A stretch of DNA of 64,000 nt from an uncultured Lachnospiraceae bacterium (GCA_947630875.1 CANRJG010000001.1:78637-142636); one strand, 5' to 3'. Counted from the first letter of the stretch, positions 26,717 through 35,812 are shown. The notes: generated by a model from the sequence alone, not told the origin. Made by a program: numbers and translations.

Positions 26717-27442
26717 ATGAAAATAGAGCTGATCAGTGAAAATCAGATCCGCTGCACCCTCACAAAAGAAGATCTGGCCGCACGCCATATCAAGATCAGC
26801 GAGCTGGCCTATGGAACCAGCAAAGCGCGGCTGCTTTTCAGGGAAATGATTGAAAAAGCTTCCGTAGACTATGGATTTATAACGGAAGATATTCCGCTGA
26901 TGATTGAAGCGATTCCCATGTCTTCCGAGGGCATTATACTTCTCATTTCCAAAGTGAGCGAGCCGGACGAACTGGATACCAGGTTTTCCGAATTTACCGC
27001 ATATGACGAGGATGCGCTTGACGACTCCATGATTTCCGATATGGAAGAAATACAGTCTTCCGAGGAAAATCCGCTGCTGGATTTCTTCCGGCGGCTGTAT
27101 GACCGGATTGAGCAGGGCAAACTGAACGACCGGATTTCCGCTTCTGTTTCACAGGAAGTCGTCATGCTGAACTTTGACAATATGAACAGTGTCATTCGGA
27201 TGGCACGGGATTTTCAGGAATTTTATGATGGAAAAAATTCCCTTTACCGCTCCCCGAAAGGCGGCCTGCATCTGTTGATGTCCGTGCCCAAATCTTCCAA
27301 AGAAGACTACAACAATCTCTGCCTTCTCGCATCCGAGTACGGAAAACTGGAATTTTGTCTCAAGGGAATGGAAGCGCACATTTCCGAGCATTATAACAAA
27401 TTGATTGAAAATAATGCATTGCAGGTTTTGGCTGCAATGTAG
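26717..27442 (+). CDS. mecA: Adaptor protein MecA
   Basis: A 241-residue adaptor that delivers substrates to the ClpC-ClpP protease. The N-terminal target-binding domain begins M-K-I-E-L-I-S-E-N-Q-I-R-C-T-L as in the family, an acidic linker follows (about 85-125), and the C-terminal ClpC-binding domain (about 125-235) contains the F-D-N-M-N-S-V-I-R-M-A and S-L-Y-R-S-P-K-G segments. An AGAGGAAGG site stands ahead of the ATG. A DUF1858 gene follows 19 bases downstream in the same transcript, ended by a terminator at 27694-27731. Confidence 0.92.
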   Translation: MKIELISENQIRCTLTKEDLAARHIKISELAYGTSKARLLFREMIEKASVDYGFITEDIPLMIEAIPMSSEGIILLISKVSEPDELDTRFSEFTAYDEDALDDSMISDMEEIQSSEENPLLDFFRRLYDRIEQGKLNDRISASVSQEVVMLNFDNMNSVIRMARDFQEFYDGKNSLYRSPKGGLHLLMSVPKSSKEDYNNLCLLASEYGKLEFCLKGMEAHISEHYNKLIENNALQVLAAM

Positions 27443-27461
27443 AAGTATGAAGGAGGATATG

Positions 27462-27665
27462 ATGCAGAAAATAACAAAGGATATGATCATTGCCGACATT
27501 CTTAACGTAGATCCGGCAATGGCAGACATTTTACAGGCGGAGGGTATGCATTGCGTTTACTGTCCGTCCCAGAGCGGAGAGACGCTGGAAGCAGCGGCTA
27601 TGGTTCACGGTCTGGACGCCGACACGCTGGTGGACCGGATGAATGAATATCTTTCTCTGAAATAA
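27462..27665 (+). CDS. DUF1858 domain-containing protein
   Basis: A 67-residue protein consisting only of a DUF1858 domain: the K-D-M-I-I-A-D-I-L start, M-x-C-V-Y-C-P in the middle and A-A-x-V-H-G-L-D-x-D near the end. Related domains accompany hybrid-cluster proteins and ScdA-like di-iron repair proteins, and the C-x2-C pair is often redox or metal linked; this stand-alone form has no assigned function. AGGAGG is 5 bases from the ATG at 27462 (an ATG at 27459 is too close). Cotranscribed with mecA. Confidence 0.85.
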   Translation: MQKITKDMIIADILNVDPAMADILQAEGMHCVYCPSQSGETLEAAAMVHGLDADTLVDRMNEYLSLK

Positions 27666-27693
27666 TACCGGTTCCATCTCGGAAAATGAAACA

Positions 27694-27731
27694 CCGGCAC
27701 CATTCGAAAAGAATGATGCCGGTTTGTTTTT
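27694..27731 (+). terminator. Intrinsic terminator (possibly two-way) between the DUF1858 gene and the TPR gene
   Basis: Twelve-bp stem CCGGCACCATTC / GAATGATGCCGG with one mismatch, loop GAAAA, followed by TTTGTTTTTT. On the minus strand the same stem could close the TPR gene transcript. Confidence 0.88.
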
Positions 27732-27737
27732 TATCTC

Positions 27738-30700
27738 TTATGAAAAATCCCGTTCTTTTAAGATAATATTGCCGTCCCGGTCTTTTGCTTTGGATCCCAG
27801 TCCGCGGAACAGACGGCTGCTGTGGCTTTCATTGTTTAAAATGGCTTCATTGATAATCGTTTTCACATCCTGCAGCGTAACAAGGCGATTTTTCGTTTTC
27901 TTCGCCGATATGGCGGAATAAAAGGCCAGCTGCGCAATGTCGTCGATCACATAACCGTAGCTTAACGCATAATTTTTGCCGAAATCCACAAACTGATCCA
28001 GATTGTATGCCGGAATCACAAAGGTATAGTCAAACAGGGGTGCAAGCTCCGGATGCTTTTCAAACAGCCGTTCTATTCTTCTCTGATCGGATACCAATAT
28101 GGTATAAATACTGTTCTTTGTGTTGTTCATTGCCTGTATCAGCTCGCTGACCGCTACGCCGGAAAGCAGCTCCGCGTGTTCGATCAGGATCAGGCCTTTG
28201 CCTACCTTCTCATATACCTTCAGCACGGATTTTTTATTCAGAGAATCCGCATCGACTTTCAGGGTCTGATTCGGAAGGTCGGGATTATTCACCCGTATGG
28301 ACTTATACAGCCGCAGTGCCAGAGAGGCTCTGCCCGATCCGGCTCTGCCGCAGATCACAAGATTGGTAAACCTTCGGTGCTGCGTTTCGATAAATTCCGC
28401 AATCTGCTTTTCGATTTCCGGCACATTCATGAAATAATCCATGATTTCCCACTGTTCGTCATTCATGGGAACCACCTGGGCCTTCGCTTCCTCTTTGTCC
28501 AGATCTTCCACTTCCTTGGGCGCAATATCCGCAATGGAATCCATGAGCTTTTCTTTGTTTTCATGAATCATCTCCCTGGTTTCTTCCGAAACCTCCGGTA
28601 TGGTTTCCTCCGAAACAGTCTCCTCCGGTATAGTCTCTGCCGATATGTCCGCTGCCGCTGCCGCAGCTGCGGATACTGCCGCCACTGCCGCAGCTTTTTC
28701 CGGTGCCGGGGTTTCTGACGCTGCCTGCATTTCTGCAGCTTCCCGCACCTCCATCGTTTCCGGCACTTCTGCGGTTTCCGGAATAACCGAAGTTTCGGGA
28801 ATATTCGAAAGTTCCACCATATCGATGGCGTCCATGGCGGCAACCGTTTCAGGAATATCCGGGATCTCAATCAGTTCCGGTGCCTTCGTCTCCGGTGCAT
28901 GAACTTTTGCCTTCTCTGCAGCCATTTCCGCCTTTGCTTCCACAGCCGCGTCAATCACAGACGCATCATGGGGATCCGATGCCTTTTCATTTGCATATGC
29001 CGTCATCATCATCAGGCTTTTCATGACCGCATCAATTTCATTCGGATCCGGATCTTTGGATTCCATCAGCTTTCTGGCCTGTTCCAACAGTTCTTTCTGA
29101 CTGTCGGCCAGGTAGGTCTTTGCCTCTTCCTCCGCTATATACGGTACTGCCTTTGTCACCTGTTCCATATAATCACCTGCAATTCTTATGGCATGTTTTT
29201 TTGCTTCTTCCAGCTGTGCCTGTTCCTGTTCCTGCATATATTCCTCAAAACTGATCTGTCCGGGAATGTCCTCATCTTCTGTTTCTGTTTCCATAATCAT
29301 ACGAATCTGTCCGTTGATTTCATCTTCAAGCGTACTGAACAGTTTTTCTTTTTTCCGGATAAATTCCTCCGCATCCGGCGTTTCCATACTTTGCTGAACG
29401 ATATCGGACACATCGCTTTGCGGGATGTCCGCTGCATCTTCCTCTACTGCTGCCGATGCTTCGGCATATCTGGAAATATTCGTTCTCAGCATCCGACGAT
29501 CCATAACCGCGATGGTTTTATCGATTTCCGCCTTGTCGGTGGCATTCAGGATATGATTAATGCTGTTTGCCAGATCCTTCTGCAAATTCAGCGTATCATA
29601 CCGGCTGGGCGATACGGAGGACATGTCAATGTTATCCATATCATCCAGTTCCGGATCCGACGTATAATCCCTGCGTTCCTCCGATTTGCGGGCGGCGGAT
29701 CTTGTCCAGATTCTGCTGATCACGTTTTGAAGGGATTTGGGAGAATGCGTTTCCTTTTCCTGCTTGTCCTGTGATCTGTCTGCATCCTGTCCGCCGGATA
29801 ATGCCCTGGCCAGCGCATTGGCCAGATCATCCGGTTTCATATCCTCGGCATGGGCGAGCAGTTCTTCCATCGTCTGATACTGTACAGGATCTGTTGCCGG
29901 CATCGCATCCGACACAGAAAGCGTATCTTCCGGAAAATCTTCTGTATTCCGGTCCGGTTCCGACAGATCGTCTTCCGGAAAATCTTCCGCATAACGATCC
30001 GGTTCTGACAATGCAGCCTCCGGCAATTCGGAAAGGGCTTCGGCATTTTCTGTTTCCGCCGTGTCCTCTTCTGTTTCCGGATACGCTTCCGCAGTGTCGG
30101 CCTGCCCGGCACTTTCATCAATAAATTCCATTCCTGGTACATTATCCGCCCGGTCCGGTTCCGGCATGGAAGTCCGCCACACCGGCGCTTTAATCTTTTC
30201 CATCACCGGAAGATGAAATGTCGGAAACTTTGTCTCTCCCAGCATTTCCCGATCTTCGGTTTCCGCAGCTGCAGCGTCTTCCTGTTCCTCTTCGCTGCGG
30301 GCTTCATTCAAAAGTTCCGCCGCTTTTGCCTCCCTAGAAGCGTCAATTGCCTCCGCTCTCGCCTGCTCCAGATCCCGCAAAGTTTCCTGTCCGGCAGCAG
30401 AATCCGCATCGGCGCCTGCCGCTTCCCGCTGCAGTTCCATGAACCGGCTTTGCTTTTCTTTTGTTTCATCCGCAGTTTCCGCGGCTTTTCTGACGGTTTC
30501 CTCTGCCCCCGCAGGCTTATGAGAAACCGCGTTCATATACTGTTCCTGGGCGGTGGTCAGCGTCCGGAAAAAGCTTTTCAGCTTCAACGCCTTGTACACA
30601 TACCGGCCCTCTCCAAACCAAAGAAAAATGTTATCGCATTCATTTGCACATTTTTCCCGTTCTCCTGCCTCCGCATACATCACAGCAAGTTCATAGGCCC

Positions 30701-31130
30701 ATTTTTCATGATAATCCTTTGCTTTTAGCTGTTCAAGAATCTGGATCAGTTCCGGCAGCTCCGCGCCCTGTCCTTTTCTGATTTTGTAGGTCAATACCAG
30801 CACATTCGGGTCGTAAGGCGCAATATCCCGGTACTCTTTCAGATAACCGTTTGCAGAATCATAATCCTTCAGTTTGACAGACACATTTGCCAGTTTATAA
30901 ACATTGATCCGGCTCTGGGGCTGTATCTGATAAATTCTTTCATAGATAGCCCTGCAGTCCTCGTAATATCTGCATCTTTCGTAAACTTCTCCTGCCACAG
31001 TCAGCATCCCGATATTCCGGACACGATCCCAGTCAATGGTATCGGCCACATCCATGGCGTGTTTGTACTCTCCGGCTTCCGACAGCTTCCTGATTTCGTC
31101 AAATTTTACTCTGACCTCGTAGCGTTCCAT
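27738..31130 (-). CDS. Large TPR protein with acidic linker and degenerate AAA-like ATPase domain
   Basis: A 1130-residue protein. Residues 1-200 form TPR-like helical repeats; about 200-850 is a low-complexity acidic linker very rich in Glu, Asp, Ala, Ser and Thr; about 870-1105 resembles an AAA/P-loop ATPase. Its Walker A position reads G-R-A-G-S-G-R-A-S (928-936), with Arg in place of the essential Lys, and the Walker B region reads G-L-I-L-I-E-H-A-E (979-987). ATP hydrolysis is therefore doubtful. I know similar TPR-linker-ATPase proteins from Lachnospiraceae genomes, without a defined role. GAGGGG precedes the ATG and a consensus promoter lies 90 bases upstream, so it is expressed alone. 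No membrane segment: a cytoplasmic scaffold is possible (inference). Confidence 0.85.
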   Translation of the reverse strand: MERYEVRVKFDEIRKLSEAGEYKHAMDVADTIDWDRVRNIGMLTVAGEVYERCRYYEDCRAIYERIYQIQPQSRINVYKLANVSVKLKDYDSANGYLKEYRDIAPYDPNVLVLTYKIRKGQGAELPELIQILEQLKAKDYHEKWAYELAVMYAEAGEREKCANECDNIFLWFGEGRYVYKALKLKSFFRTLTTAQEQYMNAVSHKPAGAEETVRKAAETADETKEKQSRFMELQREAAGADADSAAGQETLRDLEQARAEAIDASREAKAAELLNEARSEEEQEDAAAAETEDREMLGETKFPTFHLPVMEKIKAPVWRTSMPEPDRADNVPGMEFIDESAGQADTAEAYPETEEDTAETENAEALSELPEAALSEPDRYAEDFPEDDLSEPDRNTEDFPEDTLSVSDAMPATDPVQYQTMEELLAHAEDMKPDDLANALARALSGGQDADRSQDKQEKETHSPKSLQNVISRIWTRSAARKSEERRDYTSDPELDDMDNIDMSSVSPSRYDTLNLQKDLANSINHILNATDKAEIDKTIAVMDRRMLRTNISRYAEASAAVEEDAADIPQSDVSDIVQQSMETPDAEEFIRKKEKLFSTLEDEINGQIRMIMETETEDEDIPGQISFEEYMQEQEQAQLEEAKKHAIRIAGDYMEQVTKAVPYIAEEEAKTYLADSQKELLEQARKLMESKDPDPNEIDAVMKSLMMMTAYANEKASDPHDASVIDAAVEAKAEMAAEKAKVHAPETKAPELIEIPDIPETVAAMDAIDMVELSNIPETSVIPETAEVPETMEVREAAEMQAASETPAPEKAAAVAAVSAAAAAAADISAETIPEETVSEETIPEVSEETREMIHENKEKLMDSIADIAPKEVEDLDKEEAKAQVVPMNDEQWEIMDYFMNVPEIEKQIAEFIETQHRRFTNLVICGRAGSGRASLALRLYKSIRVNNPDLPNQTLKVDADSLNKKSVLKVYEKVGKGLILIEHAELLSGVAVSELIQAMNNTKNSIYTILVSDQRRIERLFEKHPELAPLFDYTFVIPAYNLDQFVDFGKNYALSYGYVIDDIAQLAFYSAISAKKTKNRLVTLQDVKTIINEAILNNESHSSRLFRGLGSKAKDRDGNIILKERDFS

Positions 31131-31218
31131 TTGTTTTTCCCCTCAATGTCTTTGGTTGCTCCATCGTTTATCAAAAAAGACGTTTCGTCCGGTATTTGAA
31201 AATATTCACTCAGTGTCG

Positions 31219-31247
31219 ATTGTACCATGCCCGGTACTTATTGTCAA
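31219..31247 (-). promoter_or_regulatory. Consensus sigma-A promoter of the TPR gene
   Basis: Minus-strand TTGACA (31242-31247), 17-base spacer, TACAAT (31219-31224). The spacer contains an imperfect palindrome GTACC/GGTAC that could be an operator. Confidence 0.8.
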
Positions 31248-31255
31248 AATAATAG

Positions 31256-31285
31256 AAAAAAAAGATTCCCTGTCGGAAATCTTTT
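31256..31285 (-). terminator. Intrinsic terminator of the SRP RNA gene
   Basis: Stem AAAGATTCCC / GGAAATCTTT with a 4-base loop and a run of eight U in the minus-strand RNA. Confidence 0.88.
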
Positions 31286-31289
31286 CTTT

Positions 31290-31556
31290 CAATCCGCGCA
31301 TTCTGCGTCGAATAACTGTTACAGACGTAACCTCTGCAGCCAGCTCGATCCAGGCTTCCCTGCGGCACACAGAAGAATCTATTTAGTGCTGCTGTGTTCC
31401 CACCCTGACACGGTTCATAAAGTTCTGTTGCGCAAGACCCGGATGTCAATGCCGCTTACAAAGGGCAGCTCCACAACAGGTACCCTCGGCAGAATATCAC
31501 CCCTGCTATAGCGGATTGCAGGTACAAGGCACCGCTGGCTCCCCGGCTGCGCGGAA
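31290..31556 (-). ncRNA. ffs: Signal recognition particle RNA, large bacterial type (4.5S/6S-like)
   Basis: The RNA component of SRP, which with Ffh targets nascent membrane and secreted proteins. On the minus strand the 5' part carries the Alu-domain block (GCCGGGGAGCCAGCGGTGCC near 31531-31549 and CCTGCAATCCGC just after). The S-domain helix 8 core at 31386-31411 reads GTGTCAGG, a GTG-GGAA-CAC tetraloop hairpin, then AGCAGCAC, which matches the universal SRP motif. Total length about 265 nt as in Bacillus and Clostridia. The ends are estimated: the promoter (31587-31615) predicts a start near 31579 and the terminator is at 31256-31285. Confidence 0.92.
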
Positions 31557-31586
31557 ATATCTGGCTTAAAAATTCACGCAGAATCC

Positions 31587-31615
31587 AGTATAAATTTTTT
31601 TCATATTAAAGTCAA
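31587..31615 (-). promoter_or_regulatory. Sigma-A promoter of the SRP RNA gene, overlapping the tadA stop codon
   Basis: Minus-strand TTGACT (31610-31615), 17-base spacer, TATACT (31587-31592). The -35 hexamer contains the TGA stop codon of tadA (31612-31614). Confidence 0.8.
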
Positions 31616-32121
31616 TCGGTATTTTCTGTCTTTTCCTGTCGCATATTTTCTGTCTTTTCCTGTCGCAGACGCACACGCAGCTGCCGGAAAAACATTTGAA
31701 GAATCTCTTTACATTCTTCCTTTAATATCCCCTGTTCCACCGCCACCTGATGATTGAATCCGGCGCAGTTTAACAGATCCAGCACGGAACCGGCACAGCC
31801 CGCCTTGGGATTCATGGTTCCGATCACGCAGCGGTCCATCCGTGCCTGTACGATGGCCCCTGCGCACATGGGACAGGGTTCCAGCGTCACATAAATCGTA
31901 CAGCCTTCCAGACGCCAGTCCCCCATGACTTTGCTGGCCTTCCGAATCGCGGCAATTTCCGCATGGCACAGGGTATTTTTATCGGTATTGCGACGGTTAT
32001 AGCCCCGGCCGATGACCTTCTGATCGTACACGATCACGCAGCCGATGGGCACTTCGCCCAGTTTCGCCGCCTTTTTGGCCTGTGTGAGGGCCTGCCGCAT
32101 ATATTTCTCATCTTCCGACAT
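31612..32121 (-). CDS. tadA: tRNA adenosine(34) deaminase
   Basis: A 169-residue enzyme converting A34 to inosine in tRNA-Arg(ACG). C-H-A-E holds the zinc-binding His and the proton-shuttling Glu, and P-C-P-M-C-A-G-A the two zinc Cys. G-E-V-P-I-G-C-V near residue 25 and a G-C-A-G-S-V-x-D-L-L region are typical. The start at 32121 follows GAGG 9 bases upstream; the frame extends into rsmA, whose stop lies at 32133. The C-terminus carries a 7-residue tandem duplication, R-Q-E-K-T-E-N twice (separated by Met), from a DNA repeat of about 21 bases. Third gene of metG-rsmA-tadA. Confidence 0.95.
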   Translation of the reverse strand: MSEDEKYMRQALTQAKKAAKLGEVPIGCVIVYDQKVIGRGYNRRNTDKNTLCHAEIAAIRKASKVMGDWRLEGCTIYVTLEPCPMCAGAIVQARMDRCVIGTMNPKAGCAGSVLDLLNCAGFNHQVAVEQGILKEECKEILQMFFRQLRVRLRQEKTENMRQEKTENTD

Positions 32122-32132
32122 TTTTTGTAACC

Positions 32133-33008
32133 TCAATGGCACACCGCATCAAACGCATCCGCCAGTTTCGCAAAATCCGTCAGTGCCAGCGCCTCGCCCC
32201 GGATATCCGCGCGATATCCCTCGCCTTCGATCAGCGCCGCAATCTGCTCTTTCGAAAGTCCCGTCTTCGCTACATTGGCAATGGAATTGACCAGCGTCTT
32301 CCGCCGCTGCTGAAACGCCGAACGAATCAGCAGAAACAGCATTGCTTCATTCTTTACGCGCACCGGCGGCGTCTCGTATTTTTCCAGCCGGATCACCGCA
32401 GAATCCACGTTAGGCCGCGGGAAAAAACAGTTCTGCGGCACATTGGCCGCCAGATACGGTCGGGCGTAATACTGCACCGCCAGAGACAGGGCGCCGTAGT
32501 CGCCGGTGGAAGGCGCAGCGCTCATCCGAAGCGCCACTTCCTTCTGGATCATCACCGTAATACTTTCCACGGGAAGCTTCTGCTCCAGCAGCTGCATAAT
32601 CACCGGCGTGGTAATATAATAGGGAAGATTGGCCACCACTTTCACCGGACTGCCCCCGCTTTTTTCCGAAATCAGCGCCTGCAGATCCATCTTTAAAATA
32701 TCGCCGCAGATCACTTCCGTGTTTTCAAAATCCGCCAGGGTATCCTGCAGGACGTCCATCAGTTTCCGGTCGATTTCCACCGCACAGACCTGTTTTCCCT
32801 TCCAGGCGAGAAACTGGGTCAGGGTGCCGATGCCGGGGCCGATTTCCAGAATAAAATCCTCTTTCGTGATCCGGGCCGCGTCTGTGATTTTCTGCAGTAC
32901 CCTGCCGTCTGTCAGAAAATTCTGTCCGTATTTTTTCTGAATCGTAAAACCATGCTTCGCGATCACCGCTTTGGTCAGGGCCGCATGGTACAGGTCCGGT
33001 TCCCGCAT
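32133..33008 (-). CDS. rsmA: 16S rRNA (adenine(1518)-N6/adenine(1519)-N6)-dimethyltransferase
   Basis: A 291-residue KsgA-type enzyme that dimethylates two adjacent adenosines near the 3' end of 16S rRNA during small-subunit assembly. Q-N-F-L-T-D near residue 30, E-I-G-P-G-I-G-T-L-T (SAM motif I) and N-L-P-Y-Y-I-T (motif IV) are diagnostic; the C-terminal part has the usual R-R-K-T-L-x-N segment. It begins 13 bases after metG stops and is followed by tadA, forming a translation-related operon. Confidence 0.96.
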   Translation of the reverse strand: MREPDLYHAALTKAVIAKHGFTIQKKYGQNFLTDGRVLQKITDAARITKEDFILEIGPGIGTLTQFLAWKGKQVCAVEIDRKLMDVLQDTLADFENTEVICGDILKMDLQALISEKSGGSPVKVVANLPYYITTPVIMQLLEQKLPVESITVMIQKEVALRMSAAPSTGDYGALSLAVQYYARPYLAANVPQNCFFPRPNVDSAVIRLEKYETPPVRVKNEAMLFLLIRSAFQQRRKTLVNSIANVAKTGLSKEQIAALIEGEGYRADIRGEALALTDFAKLADAFDAVCH

Positions 33009-33021
33009 GCCTTCCTCCTCA

Positions 33022-34968
33022 TCAGCTGATCAGAGAGCCGCTCGGCATATCCTTGTCACAGGTCACCAGCGCCAGCTCGCCTTTTTCGTTTTCCGCGCAG
33101 AGGAGCATACCCTCCGACAGAACGCCCGCAATTTTCGCCGGCTTCAGATTCAGCAGCACCATGACCTTTTTGCCCGGCATATCCTCCGGCGCGTAGCTGC
33201 TTCGGATCCCGGATACGATCTGTTTTGTCATATTGCCGATTTTTACCTGGGAACAGAGCAGCTTCTTCGATTTCGGCACCGCCTCACAGGAAATGATCTC
33301 GCCTACCGCAAACTGCAGCTTCGCAAAATCCTCATAGGAAATTTCCGGCTGCAATTCGATTGCAGGGCCGCCTTCCTCTTTTTCTTCTTTGTCCGGCGCA
33401 GACAGCGTTTCCACCTTTGCCATGACTTCCTTCGGATCCAGCCGTGCAAATAAAATCTCCGGTTTGTCTGTAACCACCGTGCCGCTCTTTAAAGTACCGA
33501 ACTGACTGCAGGCGTCGATATCTGGCAGCTGGGTATTGAACATGGCGACGATCTTCTCCGCCGTGGAAGGCATAAAAGCATACAGCAGTCCCGCGCCGGT
33601 GCAGATGCCTTCCGCCAGATTGTACAGTACCGTAGAAAGCCGGTCCTGTTTTGCCTCGTCCCTGGCCAGAATCCAGGGCATGGTTTCGTCAATGTATTTG
33701 TTGCAGCGTTTGAACAGATTGAAGATTTCCGTCAGGGTATCGGCCACCCGCAGCTGATCCATTTTCTGTACGCAGACTGCGGCAGTTTTGGCAACCACGG
33801 CTTTGAAATCTGCATCCATTTCGTCTGTCACGCCTTTGTCTTCCAGTTTGCCGTTAAAGTATTTATTGGTCATGGAAATGGTCCGGTTCACCAGGTTGCC
33901 CAAGGTATTGGCCAGATCGGAATTGACCCGTTCGATCATCAGTTCCCAGCTGATAACGCCGTCGTTTTCGAAGGGCATCTCATGGAGCACGAAATACCGG
34001 ACGGCGTCCTTGCCGAACAGCCGGACGATATCGTCCGCGTAAATGACGTTGCCCTTGGACTTGCTCATCTTGCCTTCGCCCTGCAGCAGCCAGGGATGTC
34101 CGAAAATCTGTTTCGGCAGCGGCAGATCCAGCGCCATCAGCCAGATGGGCCAGTAAATGGTATGGAAACGCAGAATGTCTTTGCCAATCAGATGCAGATC
34201 CGCCGGCCAGTACCGGTCGAACATCTCATCGCTTTCTCCGTCCGCATCGTACCCCAGACCGGTAATATAATTATTCAGCGCGTCGATCCAGACGTAAATG
34301 ACGTGCCGGTCGTCAAAATCCACCGGAATGCCCCAGCGGAAAGTGCTTCTGGAAACGCACAGATCCTGCAGGCCCGGCAGCAGGAAATTGTTCATCATTT
34401 CATTTTTTCTGGACTCCGGCTGGATAAACTCCGGATGAGCATTGATATGCGCAATCAGCCGGTCCGCATACTTGCTGGTTCTGAAGAAATAGGCTTCTTC
34501 CTTGGCCGGCGTACAGGGTCCGCCGCAGTCCGGACATTTTCCGTCGGAAAGCTGCGAAGGAGTATAGAAGGACTCACAGGCTTTACAGTACATACCCTCA
34601 TACTCGCTTTTGTAAATATCGCCCTTGTCGTAGAGCTTCCGGAACATTTTCTGTACCTGTCTCTCATGGGCAGGATCTGTCGTCCGGAAAAATTTGTCAT
34701 AGGAGGTATCCATCATATCCCAGATATTCTGGATCGTATTCGCTACTTTATCGACAAATTCCTTCGGAGAAATGCCCTGTTCTTTTGCCTTGTCCTCGAT
34801 CTTCTGCCCGTGTTCATCCGTCCCCGTCTGGAATCTGACATCATATCCCTGCATTCGCTTGAATCTGGCGATGCTGTCTGCCAGTACGGCCTCATAGGTA
34901 TTGCCGATATGGGGTTTCCCTGAGGTATATGCGATTGCGGTTGTGATGTAATACGGTTTTTTTGTCAT
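33022..34968 (-). CDS. metG: Methionine-tRNA ligase
   Basis: A 648-residue class I synthetase. P-H-I-G-N (19-23) is the HIGH motif and K-M-S-K-S (300-304) the KMSKS loop. Four Cys at 128, 131, 145 and 148 form a zinc knuckle. Residues from about 540 form a C-terminal tRNA-binding (EMAP/Trbp111-like) domain, which many Firmicutes enzymes carry fused. The start at 34968 follows AGGAGG; the frame extends to 35034 through the promoter. The leader is about 30 bases, so there is no T-box. First gene of metG-rsmA-tadA. Confidence 0.97.
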   Translation of the reverse strand: MTKKPYYITTAIAYTSGKPHIGNTYEAVLADSIARFKRMQGYDVRFQTGTDEHGQKIEDKAKEQGISPKEFVDKVANTIQNIWDMMDTSYDKFFRTTDPAHERQVQKMFRKLYDKGDIYKSEYEGMYCKACESFYTPSQLSDGKCPDCGGPCTPAKEEAYFFRTSKYADRLIAHINAHPEFIQPESRKNEMMNNFLLPGLQDLCVSRSTFRWGIPVDFDDRHVIYVWIDALNNYITGLGYDADGESDEMFDRYWPADLHLIGKDILRFHTIYWPIWLMALDLPLPKQIFGHPWLLQGEGKMSKSKGNVIYADDIVRLFGKDAVRYFVLHEMPFENDGVISWELMIERVNSDLANTLGNLVNRTISMTNKYFNGKLEDKGVTDEMDADFKAVVAKTAAVCVQKMDQLRVADTLTEIFNLFKRCNKYIDETMPWILARDEAKQDRLSTVLYNLAEGICTGAGLLYAFMPSTAEKIVAMFNTQLPDIDACSQFGTLKSGTVVTDKPEILFARLDPKEVMAKVETLSAPDKEEKEEGGPAIELQPEISYEDFAKLQFAVGEIISCEAVPKSKKLLCSQVKIGNMTKQIVSGIRSSYAPEDMPGKKVMVLLNLKPAKIAGVLSEGMLLCAENEKGELALVTCDKDMPSGSLIS

Positions 34969-35005
34969 TGCAACTGCCTCCTTAGATCTCGTAAAACTTC
35001 TATGT

Positions 35006-35034
35006 AGTATACCACGGCGGCGGCAAAGTATCAA
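35006..35034 (-). promoter_or_regulatory. Sigma-A promoter of metG
   Basis: Minus-strand TTGATA (35029-35034), 17-base spacer, TATACT (35006-35011), 37 bases before the metG ATG. Confidence 0.75.
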
Positions 35035-35122
35035 GCGTTACCGCTGCAGCACCCTCAAAACGGCCGCGCAGTCCTTCCGCTGTTCCCGCCAAATCCCTGT
35101 CGAAAGATGCGAGCAGTTTTTC

Positions 35123-35151
35123 TTGTTTCGCCCCGTTTGGAAGACTATACT
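35123..35151 (+). promoter_or_regulatory. Sigma-A promoter of the MerR-type gene
   Basis: TTGTTT (35123-35128), 17-base spacer, TATACT (35146-35151), 51 bases before the ATG. Confidence 0.65.
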
Positions 35152-35202
35152 GTTTTTAAACCCTTTGTTTGATCAAAACAGAGCGGTACAGGGAGGACTC
35201 AA

Positions 35203-35808
35203 ATGCAAAAAAATGTTTATATGATTTCTGAAGCCGCGAAAAAAGTCCATGTGGAAACACATGTATTAAGATACTGGGAAGACGAACTGCAGCTTTCCGT
35301 CGCCAGAAACGAAGCCGGACACCGGATGTATACCGACGATGATATTTCTCTTTTTCTGAACATTCGCGCATTAAAGGATCACGGATTCCAGCTGAAGGCC
35401 ATTCGTCTGCTGCTTCCTGATCTGATACATAAAACAGTGGACGAGCTTTCCTCCATTTATCTTCTGAAGGATGAGCTCAACAGCCGCGCCGAAGAGGTCA
35501 TATGCTGTCCTTCCGCACCGACAGAGCTTTTCTATTCCGGGGAAGACAAAATGCAGATGTTTGAAGCGATTCTGGGCGGAATCTTTCGCCGGGTGCTGGA
35601 ACAGGAGCGGCACAACATGTGCGACGAACTGACCCGGAAAATCAGCGGTAATCTGACCGAGGAGCTAAGCGATATGTTCCGGTCGCAGCTGCAGAAAGAA
35701 GAAGCACATTTCCAACAGCTGGACGAGCTTCTGCGTTCCCATCAAAAAGCCATCAAAGAAGCAGCGGCCAGCGATATGCGGAAAAAGAAACGTTTCCGGC
35801 TTCACTGA
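35203..35808 (+). CDS. MerR-family transcriptional regulator
   Basis: A 201-residue protein. Residues 1-75 form a MerR winged helix-turn-helix (Y-M-I-S-E-A-A-K-K-V, V-L-R-Y-W-E, R-M-Y-T-D-D-D-I). After a linker, residues 110-185 are helical and rich in Glu and Gln, suggesting a coiled-coil dimerisation or effector region. No Cys pattern of metal-sensing MerR members is present. GGGAGG stands ahead of the ATG. It lies divergent from metG and convergent with the sortase gene; its target is unknown. Confidence 0.85.
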   Translation: MQKNVYMISEAAKKVHVETHVLRYWEDELQLSVARNEAGHRMYTDDDISLFLNIRALKDHGFQLKAIRLLLPDLIHKTVDELSSIYLLKDELNSRAEEVICCPSAPTELFYSGEDKMQMFEAILGGIFRRVLEQERHNMCDELTRKISGNLTEELSDMFRSQLQKEEAHFQQLDELLRSHQKAIKEAAASDMRKKKRFRLH

Positions 35809-35812
35809 ACTG

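Noticed and set aside
26370..26720. A 116-codon plus-strand ORF upstream of mecA.
   Set aside because: AT-rich, overlaps the mecA promoter and the ribosome binding site region, no Shine-Dalgarno; treated as intergenic.
34969..35034. T-box leader before metG.
   Set aside because: The leader is about 30 bases, with no T-box sequence or antiterminator.
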